NCBI RefSeq assembly: GCF_004348975.1
Contig: NZ_SMFP01000009.1
Location: 143,030-207,029, forward strand
DNA: 64,000 nt
Source: Antarcticimicrobium sediminis
Lineage (GTDB): Bacteria > Pseudomonadota > Alphaproteobacteria > Rhodobacterales > Rhodobacteraceae
Direction of reading: 5' to 3'
Numbering within the stretch: the first letter of the stretch is position 1; each line of letters starts with the position of its first letter. This document shows positions 24,811 to 31,165 of the stretch, in pieces. A program made the translations under genes and the position numbers. The notes beneath the pieces are model-generated. The model did no database searches. It was given only the letters and a program-made list of their open reading frames with translations, and had not been told where the DNA came from.

Positions 24811-25995
24811 ATGGCAAATCGGTTTGAACAGGGCTGCGATGTGGTCACCCTGACCCGCGCGTTGGTGCAGCAAGGCGCGATGGCGGGGCAGGAAGCGCCG
24901 GTCGCGGACGTGGTGCGCGCGGCGATGCAGGCCTTGGGCTTTGATAAGATCGTGACCGACGATCTGGGCAATGTGACCGGGCTGGTCGGTCCGCGCGACG
25001 CCCCGGTGAAGCTGCTGTTCGACGGCCATATGGACGTGGTCCCCGCCAGCGGGTTGTGGTCACGCGATCCATTTTCCGGCGACGTGCAGGGCGGGCAGAT
25101 CCACGGGCGCGGGACCACCGACATGAAAGGCCCGCTGGCCGCCGCGATCTGCGGCGTGGCCGAGGCGGCCCGCACCGGCGACCTGAGCCATCGCGTCGCG
25201 GTCAGCGCCTCGGTGATGGAAGAGGTGATCGAGGGCGCCGCGCTGTCGCCTGTGCTCGACACCCATGCCCCCGAGGCCGTGGTGATCTGCGAACCCTCGG
25301 ATCTGGAGCTGAAGATCGCCCAGCGTGGCTGTGTCGAGGTGCTGGTGCATGTGGCGGGCATCCCCGCCCATGCCGCTTTCCCCGAGCGTGGGGTCAACGC
25401 AATCGAACTGGCCGCACGGGCCACCTTGGCGCTGGCGGCGCTGGAAATGCCGACCGACCCGGTTCTGGGCAAGATGGTGCTGGTGCCCACCGACATCATC
25501 AGCGCCCCGTACCCGTCGATCTCGGCGCTGCCCTCAAAGGTCAGCCTGCGCTATGATCGGCGCACCGGCGTGGGCGAGACGGCAGAGACGGTGATGCAGC
25601 AGATCCGCGCGGCCCTGGCCCCGATCGACCCGGTGGCCTTCACGGTCGAGGTTTCGGCCAGCGATTATCAAAGCTATACCGGCATTTCATTCCGCTTTCC
25701 CCGCGACCTGCCGGCTTGGCACACGCCGGAGACGCACCCGCTGGTGCGCGCGGTGCAGAGCTGTCTGACCGATCTGGGGCTTTCGCCGCAGCCGGGCCGC
25801 TATGAGTTCTGCACCAACGGATCAGAGGCGGCAGGGCGGCGCGGCTTGCCTACCATTGGCTTTGGCCCCGGTCGCCCGTCGGACGCCCATATCATCGACG
25901 AAAGCATTTCCGTCGCAGCCCTTGAGCAAGCCGTGGCGGTCTATCGCGCGCTTGCCTTGCGGATCGGCGCTGTAGACATCGCGCGCGTGGGGTGA
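24811..25995 (+). CDS. M20 metallohydrolase, YgeY/ArgE-DapE type
   Basis: This 394-residue zinc peptidase/deacylase-fold protein has H73 and D75 in FDGHMDVVP, D104 in GRGTTDMKGPLAAA, and the general-base Glu pair in SVMEEVIEGA. The lid-domain PAHAAFPERGVNAIE and C-terminal PTIGFGPG follow the YgeY subgroup (selenium-metabolism-linked hydrolase in older annotation). In E. coli ygeY lies next to ygeX (diaminopropionate ammonia-lyase), as here within four genes, so a role in releasing diaminopropionate from an acyl or peptide conjugate is plausible. It is the last gene of the operon. The 170 bases after it carry an intergenic repeat. Confidence 0.88.
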   Translation: MANRFEQGCDVVTLTRALVQQGAMAGQEAPVADVVRAAMQALGFDKIVTDDLGNVTGLVGPRDAPVKLLFDGHMDVVPASGLWSRDPFSGDVQGGQIHGRGTTDMKGPLAAAICGVAEAARTGDLSHRVAVSASVMEEVIEGAALSPVLDTHAPEAVVICEPSDLELKIAQRGCVEVLVHVAGIPAHAAFPERGVNAIELAARATLALAALEMPTDPVLGKMVLVPTDIISAPYPSISALPSKVSLRYDRRTGVGETAETVMQQIRAALAPIDPVAFTVEVSASDYQSYTGISFRFPRDLPAWHTPETHPLVRAVQSCLTDLGLSPQPGRYEFCTNGSEAAGRRGLPTIGFGPGRPSDAHIIDESISVAALEQAVAVYRALALRIGAVDIARVG

Positions 25996-26056
25996 GGTCA
26001 GCCGGGGAAGCTGTCTTTTACTTTGTGCGTTTCGCTGGGGGGCAGGCGGTTTCTTT

Positions 26057-26078
26057 GAGTATTTGTAACAAGAAGAAG
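26057..26078 (+). repeat. Short intergenic repeat, copy 1
   Basis: GAGTATTTGTA, then A, then CAAGAAGAAG with one join: the 22-base unit matches the copy at 45762-45783 at 21 of 22 positions. It lies between convergent genes (YgeY-like and modC). Similar sequences ending AAGAAGAAG are, from memory, frequent in Rhodobacteraceae intergenic regions. The remaining bases of 25996-26165 show no gene. Confidence 0.6.
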
Positions 26079-26165
26079 CCGGGGCGCGGGCAATCTGGGG
26101 CGCGACCGTTGCTTTCCGGGGGAGGGGGTGAGCCCCTTGTCTTCAGGGTTTGTGACCTGCGGCTT

Positions 26166-27254
26166 TCAGCCGGCGCCGACGTCGGTGCGGGCGATCGAGA
26201 CCGTTTTGATCACCGCATGGACCGGCCGCCCGGGGGCCAGGCGCAGCGCCTCGGCAGAGCGGCGGGTGATGCGTGCCAGCAGCAGGTCGCTGCCGCATTG
26301 GATCTGGACGATCACGCCGGGGCCTTGACCGTCGCGCAGGGTCACGACGGTGCCCGGCAGCAGGTTCAGCGCCGACAGCCCGAGTGGCGCGTGATCGGCG
26401 ACGATCACGTCATGGGCAAGGATCCGCACCCGGGTGTGGGTGCCAGCGGGCTGGTCCATCTCGGGCAGGAACAGCCGCCCGCCCGACACCGCCAGTTCGG
26501 TGAGCCCGTCGCCGTGGTGGCGGGTGATCTGCGCGGGCAGGACCGCGCCCGCCTCGCGCAGGCCGAACTGGCGTACCATGGTGGGGTCTGACAGCACCTG
26601 TTCCGCCGGCCCCGCGCGCACGACGCGGCCTGCGTCCAACACCACGACGCTGGTGGCCAGCCGCGCCACCTCGGCCACGGAATGGCTGACATAGAGGATT
26701 GGCAGCCCGATCTGGTCGCGCAGTCGTTCCAGATAGGGCAGGATTTCCTCCTTGAGCGCGGCGTCCAGCGCGGCGAGCGGTTCGTCCATCAGCAGCATTC
26801 TGGGCCGTGCCAGCAGGGCACGGCCAAAGGCGACGCGCTGTTTCTCTCCGCCCGAAAGGGCGCCGGGGCGGCGATCGAGCAGGGGGGCGAGGCCGAGCAG
26901 ATCGGCCACCTCGTCCAGCCCCGGCCCGGTCGCACCGCGTGGCGCGAAGCGTTGGCCATAGGTGAGATTTTGGCGCACCGAGAGATGTGGAAACAGCCGC
27001 CCGTCCTGAAACACATAGCCCAGCCGCCGCCGGTGCACCGGCAGGTTCACGCGCGCCTGTGCATCGAACAGGGTTTGCCCCGAAAGGGTGATCCGCCCCG
27101 TGGCGGGGCGCTCCAGCCCGGCGATGGCGTTGATCACCGTGGTCTTGCCCGCGCCGGAGCGACCGAACAGCGCGGTCACGCCCCCCGGCGCCTCGAAGGC
27201 CACGCGCAAATCGAAGCCGGCGAGGGGGCGGGTGATGTCGACCTCAAGGCTCAT
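26166..27254 (-). CDS. modC: Molybdate ABC transporter ATP-binding protein ModC
   Basis: The 362-residue ATPase has Walker A GRSGAGKT at 31-38, signature LSGGEKQR at 133-140, Walker B MLLMDEPLAALD, H-loop YVSHSVAEV, and a C-terminal TOBE/Mop domain (LSALNLLPGTVVTL, LLARITRRSAEALRLAPG in part) that binds molybdate and senses the anion. It drives uptake of molybdate for Moco enzymes. The start MSLEVDI overlaps the modB stop by 4 bases (27251-27254). A long frame that continues upstream through modB is out of modB's frame and is not a fusion. Confidence 0.97.
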   Translation of the reverse strand: MSLEVDITRPLAGFDLRVAFEAPGGVTALFGRSGAGKTTVINAIAGLERPATGRITLSGQTLFDAQARVNLPVHRRRLGYVFQDGRLFPHLSVRQNLTYGQRFAPRGATGPGLDEVADLLGLAPLLDRRPGALSGGEKQRVAFGRALLARPRMLLMDEPLAALDAALKEEILPYLERLRDQIGLPILYVSHSVAEVARLATSVVVLDAGRVVRAGPAEQVLSDPTMVRQFGLREAGAVLPAQITRHHGDGLTELAVSGGRLFLPEMDQPAGTHTRVRILAHDVIVADHAPLGLSALNLLPGTVVTLRDGQGPGVIVQIQCGSDLLLARITRRSAEALRLAPGRPVHAVIKTVSIARTDVGAG

Positions 27255-27949
27255 GCGCCCGCCACCCTGCGGGCGGCCCGACGCGCGAGGATCTCCGAGA
27301 CCGTCAGCGCCGCCATTGCAACCACGACCGACACCGCCACCAGCCGCAGCGCGGCGGTGTCGCCACCGGGCACTTGCAGGAAGGTATAGATTGCCGAGGG
27401 CAGGGTCTGGGTCTGGCCGGGGATGTTGGAGACAAAGGTGATGGTGGCGCCGAATTCCCCCATCGCCTTGGCAAACCCCAGAATCGCACCGGCGATCACA
27501 CCGGGCAGGATCAGCGGCAGGGTGACCGTTGCAAAGACCCAGATCTGCGGCGCGCCAAGGGTGGCGGCGGCTTGCTCCAGCCGGGGATCGACCGCCTCGA
27601 TTGCCAGTCGGATCGAGCGCACCATCAATGGAAAGGCCATGATCGCGGCGGCCAATGCGGCCCCGGTCCAGCGAAAGGCGAAGACGAGGCCAAAGACCTG
27701 CTCCAGCCAGCCCCCCACCGGGCCACGTCGGCCAAAGGTGAGCAACAGAAGATAGCCGGTGACGACCGGGGGCAGGATCAGCGGCAGGTGGATCACCCCG
27801 TTCAGCACCTGCTTGCCCGGAAAGCTCCAGCGCGCCAGCGCATAGGCGGTGAGGATGCCGAAGGGCAGGCTTAGCCCGATGGCCCAGAACGACACTTTCA
27901 GCGAAAGCGCCACCGCTTGCCATTCCTCGGGGCCGAGCCAATCATTCAT
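27251..27949 (-). CDS. modB: Molybdate ABC transporter permease ModB
   Basis: This 232-residue inner-membrane protein has five to six TM helices. Family marks are the N-terminal W-x-A-x-x-L-S-x-K (WQAVALSLKVSFWAIG), LPLILPPVVTGYLLL, FPLMVRSIRLAIEAVDPRLEQAA with the EAA-type loop (core EAVDPRLEQAAATLGA), and GFAKAMGEFGATITF, which is diagnostic of ModB. A two-subunit permease couples to ModC. Its start is 3 bases from the modA stop, and its stop overlaps modC. Confidence 0.97.
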   Translation of the reverse strand: MNDWLGPEEWQAVALSLKVSFWAIGLSLPFGILTAYALARWSFPGKQVLNGVIHLPLILPPVVTGYLLLLTFGRRGPVGGWLEQVFGLVFAFRWTGAALAAAIMAFPLMVRSIRLAIEAVDPRLEQAAATLGAPQIWVFATVTLPLILPGVIAGAILGFAKAMGEFGATITFVSNIPGQTQTLPSAIYTFLQVPGGDTAALRLVAVSVVVAMAALTVSEILARRAARRVAGA

Positions 27950-27952
27950 GCC

Positions 27953-28732
27953 CTAGTCACCCGCAACGCCAAAGCCGTGGCGCAAGAAGATCGCGCGCGC
28001 GGTGTCGCCGGTGAGAAAACCGAAAGCGGTGCGGGTCTCGGCACTGTCGCCCTCTTTGAGGATCGCCGCCGGATAGACGATGGCCGGGTGGCTGTCGGCA
28101 GGAAAGGTATCGAGCACGCGGACCGAGGCGTCGGCGGCGGCGTCGGTGGCATAGACGATGCCGAGCGGGGCCTCGCCCGAGGCCACCAGCCGCAAGGCGG
28201 CGCGCACGTTGTCGGCCTGCGCCACCCGGTCGGCGACACCGTCCCACAGGCCCAGCGAGGTCAGCGCGGCCTTGCCATAGATGCCTGCAGGCACCGCGTC
28301 GACCAGCGCCATGGCAAGATGACCCTGGTGCAATGCGCCGACCAGATCGGTCTGTGGGTCAATCTTGATGGCAAGGTCAGCCTCCGCGCCGGGGCCGGCG
28401 ATCAACACGATGGCATTGAGCAGAAGATCGGTGCGGCTGTCCTTGGCCAACAGGCTGTCCTGGTCCAGCAGATCCATCCAGCCGGGGTTGGCCGAGACAA
28501 AGATTTGCGCCGGTGCGCCCTGTTGAATCTGGCGGGCGAGCTTTGAGCTGCCGGCGAAGGAGGGCAACATCTGGTTGCCGGTTTCCCCCTGATAGGCGGC
28601 GGCCACCTCGTCCATCGCGTTCTTCAGGCTGGCGGCGGCAAAGACGGTGGTTGTGCCAGCCTGCAGGGCGGCACCACCACCGAACAGGACGAGCGACAGC
28701 GACAGCAGCGCGGCACGCGGGGGACGGGGCAT
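27953..28732 (-). CDS. modA: Molybdate-binding periplasmic protein ModA
   Basis: The 259-residue protein has a Sec signal (LLSLSLVLFGGGAALQAG, cleavage near residue 25) followed by the ModA start TVFAAASLKNAMDEVAAAY, where the Ser/Ala residues bind the oxyanion; FAGSSKLARQIQQGAPAQIF (core GSSKLARQI) supplies the second Ser. VPAGIYGKAALTSLGLWD carries the conserved Tyr region. The first gene of modABC, it has GGAGGA before the ATG and a Mo-box 23 bases upstream. Tungstate binding cannot be excluded. Confidence 0.96.
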   Translation of the reverse strand: MPRPPRAALLSLSLVLFGGGAALQAGTTTVFAAASLKNAMDEVAAAYQGETGNQMLPSFAGSSKLARQIQQGAPAQIFVSANPGWMDLLDQDSLLAKDSRTDLLLNAIVLIAGPGAEADLAIKIDPQTDLVGALHQGHLAMALVDAVPAGIYGKAALTSLGLWDGVADRVAQADNVRAALRLVASGEAPLGIVYATDAAADASVRVLDTFPADSHPAIVYPAAILKEGDSAETRTAFGFLTGDTARAIFLRHGFGVAGD

Positions 28733-28754
28733 TGCGGATCCTCCGGGTAAGTTT

Positions 28755-28778
28755 CGATATGTCCGTTTGGAGATATCG
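28755..28778. promoter_or_regulatory. Mo-box (putative ModE operator) before modABC
   Basis: CGATAT-N12-ATATCG spans 24 bases, the same overall length as the ModE consensus CGNTATATA-N6-TATATANCG; the left arm matches 6 and the right arm 6 of the fixed positions. It lies 23 bases upstream of modA and just downstream of the modE-like gene, as expected for molybdate-dependent repression. Confidence 0.65.
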
Positions 28779-28803
28779 CTTTGGGCACGTCCTATTGCAA
28801 GCG

Positions 28804-29184
28804 TTATTTTCCGCCAGACATATCGGGCCGCAACGCCGCGAGCGCATCGAGATCCGCGCGCGCGCCCTTGGCTGCGGCCCGTTCTGCTGTGCGATAATGC
28901 GCCAGCACCTTGTCGCCGATTTCGGTCAACTGCGCGCCGCCGCCCTTTGCGCCGCCACGCACGCTTTGCACCAGGGGGGCGCGGAACATGGTGTTGAGTT
29001 CTTCGATCAGGGACCAGGCGCGCTTGTAGCTCATGCCCATGCGCCGCCCGGCGGCCGATATCGAGCCGGTCTCGCGGATCAGTTCCATCAGGTCGGCCTT
29101 GCCGGGGCCCAGCCAGCCCCCGCCGTCGAACAGCACGCGCAATCGCAGCGTCGGGGAAACCTCGGGGAGGGGGGCGTCGGTCAT
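28804..29184 (-). CDS. modE: ModE-type DNA-binding protein lacking the molybdate-binding domain
   Basis: The 126 residues cover only the LysR-like winged helix of ModE: LMELIRETGSISAAGRRMGMSYKRAWSLIEELN (core TGSISAAGRRMGMSYKRAW) and RGGAKGGGAQLTEIGDKVLAHY. Full ModE (about 260 residues) adds two Mop/TOBE domains that sense molybdate; these are missing with a clean stop, and the downstream frame is not a remnant of them. It is encoded just upstream of the Mo-box and modABC on the same strand, so it should bind that box. How molybdate would be sensed is unclear. Single-domain ModE relatives exist in other bacteria, so this is probably native and not a broken gene. Confidence 0.88.
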   Translation of the reverse strand: MTDAPLPEVSPTLRLRVLFDGGGWLGPGKADLMELIRETGSISAAGRRMGMSYKRAWSLIEELNTMFRAPLVQSVRGGAKGGGAQLTEIGDKVLAHYRTAERAAAKGARADLDALAALRPDMSGGK

Positions 29185-29208
29185 GCGCGGCTTATCCGTT
29201 CCGGTGGC

Positions 29209-30084
29209 TTAGGGCAGGATCATCCGAACGCCGGGAATGTCGGCGATATGGTCGAGATCGGCCTCGTAGATATCGGTCATTTCCTCTACCAGCGCATCAT
29301 CCCAGCCCGGAAGGTCAAGCTCTTCGACGACCTCGTCCTCGATAGCATATTTGTCGAGGAAGGCGGCGATCACCCGGCGCCGCTGCCCCTCGGTCATCAC
29401 CGGGTTCTGGTGCAGATAGACGCGAAAGCGCTGCATGCCTTCCGTGTTCATGATATCGGACAAAAGGTCGAACCCGCCGGCGATCTTTTCGTCCAGCGCA
29501 AGCCCCGCCAGCCGGCGCACCACCTCGCCCCAGATCAGCGGCAGATCCTCGTTGCACCAGACGGTGATCTTGACCGCGGGCACCTCGTCGCGGATGCGGC
29601 GGAACAGATGCGACCAGCGCAGGCTACGCGGATCGGTCTGACCCAGCGTTGCGGCGATCCGCTGATCGCTTGCCTTCCGCAGGATCGCCGGAAGGAAGGT
29701 GGCCGGGTTGCGGATCGCCATGAACAGCTCGATCTGATCGGTGTGGAACAGCTCTTGCATCTTGGCGACCCGGTCGGACCCGTCGGGATAAAGTTCGCCA
29801 TCATCCAGCGCATAGCGCTGCGAGCCGAAGAAATGTTCGTTCGACAGGACCAGCCGATCGGCGATCTCATCATCAAGTATCGCATCCATCAAAACATCGC
29901 GCGCCCCCTCGGAGGCAGGACCGGCATTCATCGCGTGGAAGGTGTCCTTGAGCAAATGGCGGTATTTCCCCGGCCCCGGCACCGCGATGCCGTGCTGTGA
30001 CAGGCTTTCCTTGTTGCGCAGCAGGGCCTTCAGGAGACGGTCGTCATCCGTGCAATGGGCTCCGGTATGGAAAATGATCTTCAT
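29209..30084 (-). CDS. Hypothetical protein, sulfotransferase-like
   Basis: This 291-residue soluble protein starts MKIIFHTGAHCTDDDRLLKALL, here split as MKIIFHTGAHCTDDDR plus LLKALLRNK. The FHTGAHCTDDDRLL segment resembles the PAPS-binding loop of sulfotransferase-like proteins (IHxGxHKTGT), though the Lys/Thr of the loop are not conserved. ELFMAIRNPATFLPA resembles the second PAPS motif (xxxRNPxxxxxS). I recognise no exact family; catalytic capacity is doubtful. It lies 24 bases upstream of the modE start on the same strand, so it could be co-transcribed, but a link to molybdate is not evident. The 174 bases up to the tRNA contain a C6/G5 hairpin-like run but no gene. Confidence 0.7.
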   Translation of the reverse strand: MKIIFHTGAHCTDDDRLLKALLRNKESLSQHGIAVPGPGKYRHLLKDTFHAMNAGPASEGARDVLMDAILDDEIADRLVLSNEHFFGSQRYALDDGELYPDGSDRVAKMQELFHTDQIELFMAIRNPATFLPAILRKASDQRIAATLGQTDPRSLRWSHLFRRIRDEVPAVKITVWCNEDLPLIWGEVVRRLAGLALDEKIAGGFDLLSDIMNTEGMQRFRVYLHQNPVMTEGQRRRVIAAFLDKYAIEDEVVEELDLPGWDDALVEEMTDIYEADLDHIADIPGVRMILP

Positions 30085-30258
30085 TCCGCGCGCAGGCTCC
30101 CGGCTTTTCTGTCATATCCCCATTGGGTTAGCGCCTTGGCTTGGGTCAGTCAAACGTCTTCGCCCCCCAAGGGGGAGCGACCCGGCCGACGATCCCCCGG
30201 GGCTGAGCGCAGATTGATGCTTGATGCGCCCCGTAAATGTCGCTAATTCGGGCGCCGA

Positions 30259-30334
30259 GCCCCTATAGCTCAGCTGGTAGAGCAACTGATTTGTAATCAG
30301 TAGGTCCGCGGTTCGAGTCCGTGTGGGGGCACCA
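30259..30334 (+). tRNA. tRNA-Thr (anticodon UGU)
   Basis: The 76-base cloverleaf is complete. Acceptor GCCCCTA pairs with TGGGGGC, the D arm is GCTC-AGCTGGTAGA-GC, and the anticodon arm is ACTGA-TTTGTAA-TCAGT with TGT at positions 34-36. The T arm contains TTCGAGT, and ACCA is encoded at the 3' end. It decodes ACA and probably other ACN threonine codons. Confidence 0.97.
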
Positions 30335-30671
30335 TTAAATACAAATTTCCTTATATATCCGCTGTCTCCGTAACGGCGCGAACGGAAAACTCCCCTTTTT
30401 GGTCTCCCTTTCGGTGTTTGGTGGCGAGAGAGTTACGGCGACTATTTCCTGTTTGAATTGTTCCCCGTACAGCGCCGCATCGAGCGCCTCGGGCTGACAT
30501 AATCTTTGGTTGATGAACTGAAACGCCAGCCTTTGGGCGATGCGCCAGGCGTTGGTCGCGCCTTTGGACTTCATGGCGCGCATGAAATCGACACCGGACC
30601 TGTGGCCATATTGCAATACCGAGATGTTTGCGCGTTGCAGCGGACACATGCGTTGGTGCACAACACGCGCC
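30335..30671. other. Lower-GC gap between tRNA-Thr and the DUF2946 gene
   Basis: About 337 bases with visibly lower GC (near 50%) than the flanks. I see no supported gene, no repeat of the tRNA 3' end and no integrase. A minus-strand open frame crosses it but starts inside the downstream gene and matches nothing I recognise. Promoter elements for the copper operon should lie here but are not obvious. Confidence 0.4.
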
Positions 30672-31067
30672 ATGAGAATCTGGCGAACAATCAGAGCGGG
30701 AATCGGCGGGATCATTCCGGCCGGTCTCGCGCTATTGCTGACGCTCCAGTTCGCCCTCATGCATGTGCCGCCCTCGACCGCACAGGGCAGCGCGGGCGCC
30801 GAGGTTGTCATCTGCGCCGACGGCGGATTTCAGACCATCACGCTGGATCTGTCGGATGGCTCTCCGCAAGAGCGTCCCGTCGCGGCGCAGGGGGCGAAAT
30901 GCCCGCTTTGCATCGTCGGGGCCGTGCTCTTGTTCGACCAGCCCGCGCGCGCCTGCGCGGCGGCCGAGTTTCACCCGGTCCGCTATCCGCTGGCGTCCCG
31001 CGTGCGGCCCCACCCGGAGCGGCCCGTCCAGACCCGCGCCATCCGCGCGCCCCCTTTGACCGTCTGA
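30672..31067 (+). CDS. DUF2946-like small secreted or membrane protein
   Basis: It encodes 131 residues from MRIWRTIRAGIG, chosen because the hydrophobic signal or TM segment (GLALLLTLQFALMHVPPSTA) follows directly; upstream in-frame starts add no recognisable sequence. AKCPLCIVGAVLLF has the CPxC pair typical of DUF2946-type proteins, which often precede copper-related TonB receptors. It ends 98 bases before the OprC-like receptor on the same strand, and the two are probably one transcript. A copper-chelating role for the CPLC pair is an inference. Confidence 0.65.
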   Translation: MRIWRTIRAGIGGIIPAGLALLLTLQFALMHVPPSTAQGSAGAEVVICADGGFQTITLDLSDGSPQERPVAAQGAKCPLCIVGAVLLFDQPARACAAAEFHPVRYPLASRVRPHPERPVQTRAIRAPPLTV

Positions 31068-31165
31068 ACCCTGTTTTCGGCACCGCTCCGGTGCCCGATC
31101 TAAGCCCGGCAGGCCATCACCCTGCACGGCGCGCGGATGTTCAACGATACTCAAAGGGAAATGAA

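Noticed and set aside
26166..27941. A single 591-codon leftward frame read as a permease-ATPase fusion
   Set aside because: Its first part is out of frame with modB and has no family similarity; modC starts at 27254 and modB has its own frame.
30335..30811. A 158-codon minus-strand frame abutting the tRNA as an integrase remnant
   Set aside because: It begins inside the DUF2946 gene, lacks a ribosome site and shows no integrase catalytic residues.
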